This document shows, in pieces, positions 1 to 8,070 of a stretch of 64,000 bases of DNA. The DNA lies in contig NZ_JANXWD010000043.1 in NCBI RefSeq assembly GCF_025351295.1, positions 1 through 64,000 on the forward strand, given 5' to 3'. The stretch's first letter is position 1. Every line of letters starts with the position of its first letter. Position numbers and translations under genes: made by a program. The DNA is from Phenylobacterium sp. (lineage in GTDB: Bacteria > Pseudomonadota > Alphaproteobacteria > Caulobacterales > Caulobacteraceae). Below the pieces are notes generated by a model. It was not told the origin of the DNA and did not search any database. It was given only the letters and a program-made list of their open reading frames with translations.

Positions 1-52
1 CCACCAACCGGGCCACACGATCCCGCAGATCCAGCGAATAGGGTCGACCCAT
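1..52 (-). CDS. IS630-family transposase, N-terminal fragment cut by window edge
   Basis: On the minus strand an ATG at 52 opens a frame beginning MGRPYSLDLRDRVARLV, which runs off the left edge. This start closely matches the N-terminus of IS630-type transposases (M-x-x-P-Y-S-x-D-L-R-x-R), the first helices of their DNA-binding domain. Only 17 residues are visible, so it cannot be judged whether the element is intact. IS630 elements insert at TA, but no terminal inverted repeat could be fixed in the flank (53-160). The family call rests on the short but characteristic motif. Confidence 0.6.
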   Translation of the reverse strand, partial: MGRPYSLDLRDRVARLV

Positions 53-160
53 GCGAGCTGGCCTCCCGTCCAGCCCGCATCTTGAATCATGATCCGCCCA
101 CAACCAGAATCCCGATTCAGCTAACCGCGGTCACGCTCTAGATCGAGCTCAATTCCGCTC

Positions 161-180
161 ATTCCGGCGAAGGCCGGGAT
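161..180. repeat. Short REP-like palindrome
   Basis: A near-perfect hairpin, ATTCCGGC-gaag-GCCGGGAT, lies between the IS630 fragment and the yqjE-like gene. Almost the same palindrome occurs at 59510-59529 after tilS. It looks like a dispersed REP-type unit and could also act as a bidirectional terminator. Confidence 0.5.
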
Positions 181-250
181 GAGCGGGCAGAGTGTCTATG
201 TTATTGAAATCTCAAGGATCCAGCTGAGTCGGGACACGAGCGCCGGGCCG

Positions 251-652
251 CTACTTCGGCGGTGGCTTGGACGCGCCGCCGGCCATGAAGGCGGTGATCA
301 CCGCGGTGATCACGGCTGGGTTGCGGACCAGCACCGTAGCGGCCGCCGCGGCCGCGCCTAGCGCGATCAGCGGCCGTTCCTTGGCCATCACGATCAGCCG
401 GTCGACCAGCGAGCCGCCGTCAGGCTTGACGCCCTTCTGCGGGCGCGGCGTGACCTTGCGGGTGGTCAGCCAGGCCACGATCAAGGCGAGCAGGGCGAAG
501 GCCCCGGCGACCGCCGCCGCGCCACCGGCCGGGCCGATGTACTCGCGCGCCACCGCATAGAGCGCGAAGGACGCGGCCACCACGCAGACGGCCGCAGCCG
601 CCGCGACGGCGGCGATGGCGGCGGCGTAGCGGAAGATCGGCTTGAAGTTCAA
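251..652 (-). CDS. YqjE/phage-holin-like small membrane protein
   Basis: A 133-residue protein with two hydrophobic segments (about 9-33 and 42-64), a basic stretch and a further Ala-rich hydrophobic C-terminal part. The start is TTG at 652-650, overlapping the stop of the upstream yqjD-like gene (TTGA), so the two are translationally coupled. Order and topology resemble E. coli yqjD-yqjE, in which YqjE belongs to the holin 3_6 membrane family. Function is unknown; an inner-membrane stress protein is inferred from the neighbour and the EcfG-type promoter. The family call rests partly on context, because small Ala-rich membrane proteins diverge quickly. Confidence 0.7.
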   Translation of the reverse strand: MNFKPIFRYAAAIAAVAAAAAVCVVAASFALYAVAREYIGPAGGAAAVAGAFALLALIVAWLTTRKVTPRPQKGVKPDGGSLVDRLIVMAKERPLIALGAAAAAATVLVRNPAVITAVITAFMAGGASKPPPK

Positions 653-957
653 CGCCGCGAGGCGAGCAGCATGCCGATCAGGACGCCGATCCCCAGCGCC
701 GCGCCGGTGGCGGCGAGCGGACGGGCGCGAATCTGTTCGCTGGCGATCCGGGTGGCCTCGTCCAGCTGTTCGCCGGCCACGTCGGCATAGACCCGGCTCT
801 GGGCGCGCAGCTGTTCCAGGCCCTGCTGGACCACGGTCTCGATTCGCTTGGCCGCATCGGCGATCGCCTTCTGGGCGTCGGCGCTGATCTTGGCGGCGGT
901 GTCGTTGGCCGCATCGGCCACATCTTCGGTCGTCAGGGGGCCGGCATTGGCGGGCAT
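649..957 (-). CDS. YqjD/ElaB-like (DUF883) membrane-anchored protein
   Basis: A 102-residue protein beginning MPANAGPLTTEDVADAAND. An amphipathic, charged helical region fills residues 5-75 and is followed by an R-x-R-P-L-A-A-T-G-A-A-L-G-I-G-V-L-I-G membrane anchor ending in ARR. This is the DUF883 layout; in E. coli YqjD and ElaB are stationary-phase, inner-membrane-anchored, ribosome-associated proteins. ATG at 957 is preferred over the upstream in-frame start at 1128 because the extra 57 residues have no family character and would cover the promoter. It is the first gene of a two-gene operon with the YqjE-like gene. Confidence 0.75.
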   Translation of the reverse strand: MPANAGPLTTEDVADAANDTAAKISADAQKAIADAAKRIETVVQQGLEQLRAQSRVYADVAGEQLDEATRIASEQIRARPLAATGAALGIGVLIGMLLASRR

Positions 958-1005
958 GGTCTCATCTCCGAACGCAAGCACTCCCCTCACGGGAGGCTTC
1001 GCCAC

Positions 1006-1030
1006 AACGCGATGCAATATAGGTCGTTCC
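1006..1030 (-). promoter_or_regulatory. EcfG-type general stress promoter
   Basis: Read on the minus strand the sequence is GGAAC, 16 bases, CGTT. This is a full match to the alphaproteobacterial EcfG consensus (GGAAC-N16/17-CGTT). The -10 end lies 49 nt upstream of the yqjD-like ATG at 957, a normal spacing, and the divergent HWE kinase starts at 1122. The match and spacing are seen; use by an EcfG sigma factor is inferred. Confidence 0.8.
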
Positions 1031-1121
1031 GGGCTACGGCGCAAAGAGCTCGCGTTGCAGCCACGAAAGATTGCATGGCTCGCCAGTCGCTTCGGCGCGC
1101 GGGTTTTCCTATGTTCGTGGG

Positions 1122-2531
1122 ATGACACAGGACCTGGGCCCCAGCTCGGACCTCAGACGGCTGGAGCTTGCGCTTCAGGCCGCGGGCCTGGGCGAGTTCC
1201 AGTGGGACCTCGAGCGCAACACCCTGCTCGTCAGCGACCGCATGGCTGCGATCACGGGCTTTCCGGCGGGAGATGTCTCTCAGGTCGGGGACCTGATGGA
1301 CCTGCACGCTCATCCGGACGACCGGGAGAGGTTCCGGGCTTATCGGACGGCGGCCGTGCAGTCCGGGAGCGCGTTCGACGTGCGGTTCCGGATGATCCGG
1401 CCCACCGACGGCGCCACCATCTGGCTGCGGCTGGCCGGCGCGATCAGCCGCGACGCGGCCGGCGCCGCCAAGCGCATCACCGGGATCGTCGAGGACGTCA
1501 GCCGCCATCACCTGGAGGAAGACACCCGCCAGCAGCTGATGAGCGAGCTGGACCACCGGGTGAAGAACGTGCTGGCCGCCGTCCAGGCCCTGGCCCAGCA
1601 GACCGCCAAGCGGACCACCTCGCTGGAGGGGTTCCTGTCGACGTTCGGCGGGCGGCTGAAGGCGATGGCCTCGGCCAACGAGCTGCTGACCGCCGCGCGC
1701 TGGCGCGGGGCGGCGATCGATCACCTGGCCGCCGCCGAGCTGGGCGCCATCGCGCCAGGCCAGGCCAGCTGGGAGGGGCCGGAGCTGTTCCTGACCCCCC
1801 GCGCCGCCAACGCCCTGTCGCTGGCGCTCCATGAGCTGGCCACCAATGCGGTTAAGTTCGGGGCGCTGTCGGTGGAGGACGGCCACGTGGCCCTGCGGTG
1901 GTCCGCCCTGCCGAACGGCGGCTTCGAGCTGGTCTGGACCGAGAGCGGCGGCCCCACCGTGACACCGCCCGCCCGCCGCGGCTTCGGGTCGACGCTGCTG
2001 AACCAGGTCACCGGCCGCGAGCTGAACGGCGAGACCGTGGTGGACTATCGCCCGGCTGGCGTCCGCGTCCGCCTGCTGGCCGGGCCCCAGGCCATGGCCG
2101 AGCGGCCCGACGTGGTGCCCGAGGCCCCCACCGTGCGGGTCACCGAGACCGTCGCCACGTCCCGCGGCCCGGCCAACCTGAAGGGCGCGCGGGTGCTGAT
2201 CGTCGAGGATGCGGTGTTGCTGGCGTTGGAGCTGGAGACCGGGCTGTCCGAGGCGGGCGCCCAGGTGGTGGGGCCGGCCTATGAGTTGGAGGAGGCCCTG
2301 GCCCTGCTGGATCAGAAGATCGACGCCGCGGTGCTGGACGCCAACCTCAACGGCCGCTCGGTGACGCCGGTCGCCGAACTGCTCCGCCAGCGCGGCATCC
2401 CCTTCGTCTTCGCCACCGGCTATGGCGAGACCGGCGGCGCGCCCGGCGGGTTCTCGGCCCCGGTGATCCGCAAGCCCTATGACGTCACCCAGGTGGCGGC
2501 CGCGGTCGCCGAGCTGCTGGCGGGGCGTTAG
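1122..2531 (+). CDS. Hybrid HWE-family sensor histidine kinase (PAS-HK-receiver)
   Basis: A 469-residue cytoplasmic kinase with no membrane segment. A PAS domain spans about 10-128. The HWE dimerisation region carries ELDHRVKNV with His145, the N-box has LALHELATNAVKFG (His237), and VWTES supplies the W-x-E (Trp272, Glu274) that names the family. A receiver domain follows at 355-469, with Asp406 as likely phosphoacceptor and Lys451. ATG 1122 is chosen because the upstream 17 codons add nothing conserved. HWE/HisKA_2 kinases include PhyK-type regulators of the general stress response, so the divergent EcfG-type promoter makes a role there plausible. The true input signal and partner are unknown. 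Confidence 0.88.
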   Translation: MTQDLGPSSDLRRLELALQAAGLGEFQWDLERNTLLVSDRMAAITGFPAGDVSQVGDLMDLHAHPDDRERFRAYRTAAVQSGSAFDVRFRMIRPTDGATIWLRLAGAISRDAAGAAKRITGIVEDVSRHHLEEDTRQQLMSELDHRVKNVLAAVQALAQQTAKRTTSLEGFLSTFGGRLKAMASANELLTAARWRGAAIDHLAAAELGAIAPGQASWEGPELFLTPRAANALSLALHELATNAVKFGALSVEDGHVALRWSALPNGGFELVWTESGGPTVTPPARRGFGSTLLNQVTGRELNGETVVDYRPAGVRVRLLAGPQAMAERPDVVPEAPTVRVTETVATSRGPANLKGARVLIVEDAVLLALELETGLSEAGAQVVGPAYELEEALALLDQKIDAAVLDANLNGRSVTPVAELLRQRGIPFVFATGYGETGGAPGGFSAPVIRKPYDVTQVAAAVAELLAGR

Positions 2532-2543
2532 ACCAGGGACGCA

Positions 2544-2873
2544 TCACATCGACGGCTCTCGGGTTTGGCGATGTGGGAACGGACCATCTTCGACGAAGAA
2601 TTGCGGGAAGAGATCGTCCCAGCCGGGATTGTCCCGCTCGATCAGATTGATCTTCCCGTCTCGCCGGTACTTCTTGAGGGACTTCTCGCGCTGGATGGCG
2701 GCGACAACGCTGTCGTGCAGTTCGAACCAGGCAAGCCGCTTGACGCCGTGACGCTTGGTGAAACCCTCGATCTCACCTTCGCGGTGCTGACCGACGCGCC
2801 GCAAGAGTTCGCTGGTGACACCGATATACAGCGTCCCGTGCTTGCGGCTCGCTATGATGCAGACGGCGTTCAT
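2544..2873 (-). CDS. GIY-YIG nuclease-superfamily protein
   Basis: A 109-residue single-domain protein with the GIY-YIG core: GTLYIGVT (13-20), R25 in LLRRVGQHR, EGFTKRH, then REKSLKKYRRDGKINLIE (E63 region) and a closing NPGWDDL. It matches the small YhbQ/UPF0213-like proteins of alphaproteobacteria. These have the fold of nicking nucleases, but their cellular substrate is mostly unknown. ATG 2873 is used because the family begins just before the YIG block and the upstream sequence is REP palindrome. It converges on the kinase gene with 12 nt between stops. Confidence 0.87.
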   Translation of the reverse strand: MNAVCIIASRKHGTLYIGVTSELLRRVGQHREGEIEGFTKRHGVKRLAWFELHDSVVAAIQREKSLKKYRRDGKINLIERDNPGWDDLFPQFFVEDGPFPHRQTREPSM

Positions 2874-2889
2874 GCTCCACCCCACGTTC

Positions 2890-3015
2890 GTCATGGCCGG
2901 GCTTTGTCCCGGCCACCCATGATCTCCGCGCTCGAGGATGAGACGCAGTGGCGCCGCCGAGCGCAATCCCCATCCGCGGTGATCTTGGATGGCCGGGACA
3001 CGGCCCGGCCATGAC
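2890..3015. repeat. Paired REP palindromes forming a larger inverted repeat
   Basis: Two hairpins, GGCCGGG-N6-CCCGGCC at 2895-2914 and 2991-3010, are enclosed in a 12-bp inverted repeat (GTCATGGCCGGG at 2890 and CCCGGCCATGAC ending at 3015). This is a typical head-to-head REP pair (BIME-like). It occupies much of the gene-free stretch 2874-3258; nothing else was recognised there apart from shorter GC-rich palindromes near 3152-3255. Confidence 0.75.
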
Positions 3016-3258
3016 GATCCGCGGGGATAGGGCGCAAGGGTAGCCCGTTAACCCTCCGCAGCGTCGCAGTGACGCGCGACCAGATCGCCCTGAGACAAGG
3101 CGCCACCTCTGCAGTGGGCGAAACGGCCTTTATCTCATCAACTTACGAGGGCTCGCGGCCAGGCCGCGGGGACCAGACCGGTGGTTAAGGGATCTCGCCC
3201 GGAAGCAGGCGACCCGGCTTCGACGGAGGGTCCGCGGCATAGGCCGCGGACCGCTTTG

Positions 3259-4512
3259 TCAGATCACGCCCAGCGCCCGCAGCTGCTTCAGGCGCGCCGG
3301 CGTGCAGTCCGCGCGCGCCGCCAGCACCTCGTCGGTGTGCTGTCCCAGGGTCGGCCCCGGCCAGCGGACCCGGCCGGGCGTGGCCGAGAGCTTGGGGAAG
3401 GCGTTCTGCATCCGGATCGCGCCGAACACCGGATGGTCGACCGAGACGATGGCGTCGCGGGCCTTGAACTGCGGGTCCTCCAGCATGTCCGGGGCGCGGA
3501 ACACGCGGCTGGAGGGGATGCCCTTGGATTCGAGCAAGGCCAGCAGGTCGGGCAGGGTGAAGGTCGCGGTCCAGGCGGCGATAATGTCGTCCAGCTCGTG
3601 CTGGTTCGCGCCGCGGCTGGCGTGGTCGACGAACTTCGGATCGGCCTTCAGGTCAGGCCGGCCCATGGCCTCGGTCAGACGGGCATAGACGTTGTCGCCG
3701 TTGCCGCCGATCAGGATCATCTCGCCGTTGGCGCAGGGGTAGGCGTTGGACGGCGCGATCCCCGGCAGCACCGAGCCGGAGCGTTCGCGGACATAGCCGG
3801 TGATGTCATATTCGGTGATCAGGTTTTCCATGACCCCCAGCACGCTCTCGTAGAGCGCCGCGTCGATCACCTGGCCCTTGCCGGTGCGCTCGCGGGCGTG
3901 CAGCGCCATCAGTATGCCCATCACCGCGTGCATGGCCGCCAGGCTGTCGCCGATGGAGATGCCGGCCCGCGCCGGCGGCCGGTCGGGCTCGCCGGTGACG
4001 TGGCGCAGGCCGCCCATGGCCTCGCCTATCAGCCCGTAGCCGGCGCGCTGCGAATAGGGCCCGGTCTGGCCGAAGCCGGAGATCCTGGCCATCACCAGCC
4101 CCGGGTTGGTCGCCGACAGCACGTCATAGCCCAGGCCCCACTTCTCCATGGCGCCGGGCCGGAAGTTCTCGATGACGATGTCGGCGCCGGCGATCAGCTG
4201 CCTTGCGAGCGTCTGGCCCTCGGGCTTGCGCAGGTCCAGCCCCACCGACTTCTTGTTGCGCCCGATCACCGGCCACCAGGGCGACAGGCCCTGCGGCAGG
4301 CTGCGTCCCCACTGGCGCATGGGGTCGCCCACCTTCGGGTCCTCGACCTTGATCACCTCGGCGCCGAAGTCGCCCAGGATCTGGCCGCAGAAGGGGCCGG
4401 CGATCAGGGTCCCCATCTCGATGACCGTGAGGCCGGCCAACGGGCCGGTGTTGGCGGGGCCCTCGGAAAGCGGGGGCGTGGCGGCGGCGGATGACGGGGC
4501 GTCGATGCTCAT
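3259..4512 (-). CDS. CaiB/BaiF-type family III CoA-transferase
   Basis: A 417-residue enzyme with the family III layout: GPLAGLTVIEMGTLIAGPFCGQ near 24, GDFGAEVIKVEDP (48-60), DLRKPEGQ, IENFRPGAMEKWGLGY, and a C-terminal GQHTDEVL. Such enzymes move CoA between a thioester and a free carboxylate; the substrates cannot be deduced. Many members carry the catalytic Asp in (Y/F)-D-x-x-x-Q-A-x-S-G, but here the segment reads AGYGLIGEAMGG with Gly160 at that place, a form shared by a subgroup of the family. It lies 55 nt downstream of the heme peroxidase on the same strand and could be co-transcribed with it. Confidence 0.88.
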   Translation of the reverse strand: MSIDAPSSAAATPPLSEGPANTGPLAGLTVIEMGTLIAGPFCGQILGDFGAEVIKVEDPKVGDPMRQWGRSLPQGLSPWWPVIGRNKKSVGLDLRKPEGQTLARQLIAGADIVIENFRPGAMEKWGLGYDVLSATNPGLVMARISGFGQTGPYSQRAGYGLIGEAMGGLRHVTGEPDRPPARAGISIGDSLAAMHAVMGILMALHARERTGKGQVIDAALYESVLGVMENLITEYDITGYVRERSGSVLPGIAPSNAYPCANGEMILIGGNGDNVYARLTEAMGRPDLKADPKFVDHASRGANQHELDDIIAAWTATFTLPDLLALLESKGIPSSRVFRAPDMLEDPQFKARDAIVSVDHPVFGAIRMQNAFPKLSATPGRVRWPGPTLGQHTDEVLAARADCTPARLKQLRALGVI

Positions 4513-4567
4513 GCGGTTTGCTTAGCCGCAAGCGACGGTCGGCTCAAAGCCCTTCGGCGTGGCGCAC

Positions 4568-6301
4568 CTATCCCAGGGCGTAGTCGATCAGCTTGCCCAG
4601 GGTGAAGTCTCCGCCGCCGGTGTTCAGCTTCGCGTGGGGACGCCAGGTCGGCTGGTGAATGAACGACTTCTCGTCGTAGGACAGCAGACCGAGGAAGGTC
4701 TCCAGAACGACCCTGGAGCCCACTGGACCCATATGTTGCCCGCCATAGTTGAGGTCTTCCTGCTTGACCGCCTCAGGGTCTTCGCCGGCCGCCACAATGC
4801 CGGCGAGATAGGCCTCCGGCAGTTCCCGCGTGCACCCGTAGTACTCCGCCTCGCGCAGGATGTAGTACCAAAGCGGCGTGCGGTCTTTGAAGTGTCCGGC
4901 GAACCCCTGGGCCGTGATCGCGGCGCGCCGGGACTTGATCTCGGAAGGGCCGTCCTCGTCCTTGTAGCGGTTTGAGCCGGCCGACCAGACCTGGTCATTC
5001 GACAGCGGCGTGATCTTGAGCGCGGCGGCGACCTCCTCGCCGGTCGGCAGCCCCAGCCCGACACCCCGGTTGAGGTTACGGTAGGCGAGGTTGGCTTCCT
5101 GCTTGCGCTCCGGCGGAAGGCCTTCGAATTCCGGCAGGTGGGACAGCGGATTCACCACCCGGGTATCGATCCGATATGAGGGCTGCGGCACGACCGCGCC
5201 GGCCGGCGGCGCCGTCGGCGTCACGCCATCGATGAAGAAGCCCCAGTCGATCGACCAGATGCTGGTGATCGGCTCGCCGAAGCCGCGCAGGTCGTCTCCG
5301 CGCTTGCCGAACGTCGGGAACCGCGGGTTCGGGACGCCGGCGCCATCGACGCCCTTCGTGAGATTCGCTGCGCTCAGGGAATAGCTGGGCCGGACCATCG
5401 AGTGGCCGAGGCGGTAGGCCGCGCCGCTGAACTCGACGGGCATGAAGGGGTAGTCGCGACCCTTCGCCATCACCGCGGCATAGTAGGGCAGGTGCGGGGT
5501 TTCCAGGGAGCCGAAGTCCGACAACGCCGTGGACATGCAGATATGGCCGGACAGGTAGTCGAACAGCACGACCCACTGATAATGCCACCGCACCAGGCGC
5601 ACCGTATTCTCGAAGCGGACGTCGGGGTCCGCGATACCGGGATGGAAGTCGTCATCCTCGTAGATCTTGTTGTGCAGTGAGATCATCGTCGCCTGCACCT
5701 GCGACACGATCTTGTTCTCGTCGTTGCGCTTGTCGCCGATCAGGGCGATCTGCGCCGGATCGTCCGGCAGCGCCGGCAGCCGCAGCAGGTCGTTGCGCGT
5801 GCTGCCGGGACCCGCGCCGGCGATGGCGTCGCCGAGCCGCAGCAGATGCCGCGCGCCGTTGGAGGCCTTGCGATAGAGCGAGGGCTGGTCGGCGGGGCCG
5901 CCGCCGTAGACGCAGTCCAGGTCCAGGGCCGGGGTCCGGAAGTCGATGACCGCCTTGGCGTCCTTCTGGCTCTGGCCGAAGCCGGTCACGTCGAGGGTCA
6001 GGTCATGGTCCACGAACTGGCCGAAATAGGTGTAGGCCGCCGGGATCGTGGCGTTCTCGTCGGACACCTCGGCCTCGATGATCGGCCTCCCTGGGTCGGG
6101 CGCGCCAACACCGTCGGCTTCAAACGAGGTCACCATGAATTCCGCCAGCTTCAGCAGCATGGCGTCGTCGGGCGCGGTGGTCTGGGTCTCGGGAAACAGG
6201 CGGTCGAAGCGTCCGTGCCGGATGCCGTCGATGGCGCCGGCGCTCAGGCCCCTTGGCGTGATCGAGTGGCCCGAGCTGTAGGGACGGAGCGACTTGGGCA
6301 T
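4568..6301 (-). CDS. Animal-type heme peroxidase (peroxidase-cyclooxygenase superfamily)
   Basis: About 577 residues if started at ATG 6301 (ATG 6337 is also possible; neither has a strong Shine-Dalgarno). Superfamily residues are visible: FGQFVDHDLT with Asp98-His99-Asp100 (heme-linked acid, distal His, calcium ligand), GDKRNDEN with Arg192 as catalytic Arg, LHN at 209-211, and AYRLGHSMV with His300 as likely proximal heme ligand. No signal peptide is seen, so a cytosolic or unconventionally secreted enzyme is likely. Bacterial members oxidise fatty acids or halides; the substrate here is unknown. It is divergent from the caspase-TPR gene. Confidence 0.85.
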   Translation of the reverse strand: MPKSLRPYSSGHSITPRGLSAGAIDGIRHGRFDRLFPETQTTAPDDAMLLKLAEFMVTSFEADGVGAPDPGRPIIEAEVSDENATIPAAYTYFGQFVDHDLTLDVTGFGQSQKDAKAVIDFRTPALDLDCVYGGGPADQPSLYRKASNGARHLLRLGDAIAGAGPGSTRNDLLRLPALPDDPAQIALIGDKRNDENKIVSQVQATMISLHNKIYEDDDFHPGIADPDVRFENTVRLVRWHYQWVVLFDYLSGHICMSTALSDFGSLETPHLPYYAAVMAKGRDYPFMPVEFSGAAYRLGHSMVRPSYSLSAANLTKGVDGAGVPNPRFPTFGKRGDDLRGFGEPITSIWSIDWGFFIDGVTPTAPPAGAVVPQPSYRIDTRVVNPLSHLPEFEGLPPERKQEANLAYRNLNRGVGLGLPTGEEVAAALKITPLSNDQVWSAGSNRYKDEDGPSEIKSRRAAITAQGFAGHFKDRTPLWYYILREAEYYGCTRELPEAYLAGIVAAGEDPEAVKQEDLNYGGQHMGPVGSRVVLETFLGLLSYDEKSFIHQPTWRPHAKLNTGGGDFTLGKLIDYALG

Positions 6302-6639
6302 TTCGTTGGATGATTGCAGCGGCACGGAGGCCCCCATTTGTGGAATTGCGGAGAGACGCGGAAAGCCACTGGTACTCGACGGGATATGCAAACCAGATCC
6401 TGCGGCAGAGGTTGGCCACTGCATCGTGACAAATACAACCGCAGGGGTTCCCTCCCGCCTTGAGTTGTACGACAGGAACAGCCCTTCGGTTGCGTTGGCG
6501 CATTCCGGAAAGCGCACGAACCCGCGGCCCTGACTGCGGAGCGGCGCGAACGCCGTGCCGGCCCGGCGCCGGCGGGGTTGGACCGGTGTCTGGCGCCGGG
6601 CCGACCGCCGCGCTAAGGTCTTGCAGGAGGCCCACCCCG
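6302..6639. other. Divergent intergenic region, heme peroxidase / caspase-TPR
   Basis: About 340 nt without a supported gene. It must carry the two divergent promoters. Overlapping frames extend here from both neighbours but show no conserved content. The only firm element is the AGGAGG at 6625-6630 serving the caspase gene. No EcfG-type promoter with correct spacing was found. Confidence 0.5.
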
Positions 6640-8010
6640 GTGCTGAGACGGCTCGCCGCCTGGATGATCGCGGCGCTGCTGGCGCTGGCTTTGGTCGCGC
6701 CCGCAGCGGCCGGCACGCGGGTGGCCCTGGTGATCGCCAACTCGGCCTATCGCAGCGTCCCCAGGCTGCCCAACCCGCCCAACGACGCCAAGGTGATGGC
6801 CGACGCCTTGCGCGAGGTGGGGTTCACCGTCAGCGAGAAGAACGACCTGACCAAGCGCGACCTGGAGGCAGCGCTGAAGACCTTCGCCCAGGCCGCGCGC
6901 GGCGCCGACGTGGCGGTGATCTACTACGCCGGCCACGGCATGGAGCAGGGCGGGCTGAACTACCTCGTGCCGGTGGACGCCACCCTGGCCAGCGACCAGG
7001 ACGTGGACTTCGACGCCATCCCGCTGGACCTGCTGCTGCGCTCGGTGGACGGCGCGACGCGGCTGAAGCTGGTGATCCTGGACGCCTGCCGCAACAACCC
7101 GTTCCTGACCGCCATGCAGCGGTCCGGCGGTACGCGCTCCATCGGCCGCGGACTGGCGCGGGTGGAGCCCAGCGGCGACACCCTGGTGGCCTATGCGGCG
7201 CGCGAGGGCTCCACGGCTGCGGATGGCGACGGCGGCGACAGCCCGTTCACCAAGGCCCTGGCGCGGCGGATGGTGACCCCCGGCCTGGAGATCCGCCTGC
7301 TGTTCGGTCAGGTGCGCGACGAGGTGATGAAGGTCACCGACCAGCGCCAGGAGCCGGCGATCTATGGGTCGCTTGGCGGCGACCCGTTCTACTTCGTGGC
7401 CCCAGCGGTCCCGGTCAGCGTCGCCGCCGCGCCCGTGGCCCCGCTGACGCCCCGGACCGCGGCCGACTGGCGGCTGGCCGCGATGGCCGACCGGCGCGCG
7501 GGCGCGCTGGACAAGGCGGTCGCCGACTACGGCCAGGCGTTGCAGGTCAATCCCGGCGACACCGAGTCGCTCTATGCGCGCGGCGTGCTGCACGTCGAAC
7601 GCTCGGAATGGGACCCGGCGATCGCCGACTTCGACGCGGTGCTGAAGCTGCGCCCCAAGAACAGCGGCGCCTATAACAACCGCGGCCGGGCCCGGGACGG
7701 CAAGGGCGACGTGGCCGGCGCCATCGCCGACGCCACCGAGGCGATCCGCCTGGCGCCGCGGAGCGACGCCCCCTACCGCGCCCGCGCCCGCTATTACCGC
7801 CGCCAGGCCAGCTGGGACCTGGCCCTGGCCGACGCCAACCAGGTGGTCGCCCTGCAGCCGGACGGCGACGCCTACTACCAGCGCGGCGCCGTCTACGACG
7901 GCAAGGGCGACGTGGCGGCGGCCCGGGCCGACTACGACAAGGCCCTGGACCTCGACCCGAAGAACGCACGGGCGGCCGAGGCCAAAGGGCGGCTGGCGAA
8001 GGGGAAGTAG
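6640..8010 (+). CDS. Secreted caspase-family (C14/metacaspase-like) protein with TPR repeats
   Basis: A 456-residue protein. GTG 6640 is chosen because AGGAGG lies 9 nt upstream and the frame then begins with a clear signal peptide (about residues 1-24, cleavage near PAAAG). The caspase-like domain follows: RVALVIANSAY, N-x-P-N-D-A, the catalytic YYAGHG (His99) and ILDACRNNP (Cys150), ending near GGDPFYFV. The C-terminal half contains about four TPR units (A-x-x-D-F/Y-x-x-A-L-x-L-x-P pattern). Export to the periplasm is inferred. Similar proteins are widespread in alphaproteobacteria, with unknown targets. Both catalytic residues are intact. Confidence 0.87.
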   Translation: MLRRLAAWMIAALLALALVAPAAAGTRVALVIANSAYRSVPRLPNPPNDAKVMADALREVGFTVSEKNDLTKRDLEAALKTFAQAARGADVAVIYYAGHGMEQGGLNYLVPVDATLASDQDVDFDAIPLDLLLRSVDGATRLKLVILDACRNNPFLTAMQRSGGTRSIGRGLARVEPSGDTLVAYAAREGSTAADGDGGDSPFTKALARRMVTPGLEIRLLFGQVRDEVMKVTDQRQEPAIYGSLGGDPFYFVAPAVPVSVAAAPVAPLTPRTAADWRLAAMADRRAGALDKAVADYGQALQVNPGDTESLYARGVLHVERSEWDPAIADFDAVLKLRPKNSGAYNNRGRARDGKGDVAGAIADATEAIRLAPRSDAPYRARARYYRRQASWDLALADANQVVALQPDGDAYYQRGAVYDGKGDVAAARADYDKALDLDPKNARAAEAKGRLAKGK

Positions 8011-8070
8011 GGCCGCGTTGTCGCCGCCAGGCCTGTTCGGAGCTCCGGCGCGGGATGCTAACGTCGCCGG

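Noticed and set aside
3181-4494. A 437-codon plus-strand frame
   Set aside because: Antisense to the CoA-transferase gene; no start signal and no domain.
6474-6496. GGAAC followed by CGTT upstream of the caspase gene
   Set aside because: The spacer is 13 nt, too short for an EcfG promoter (16-17).
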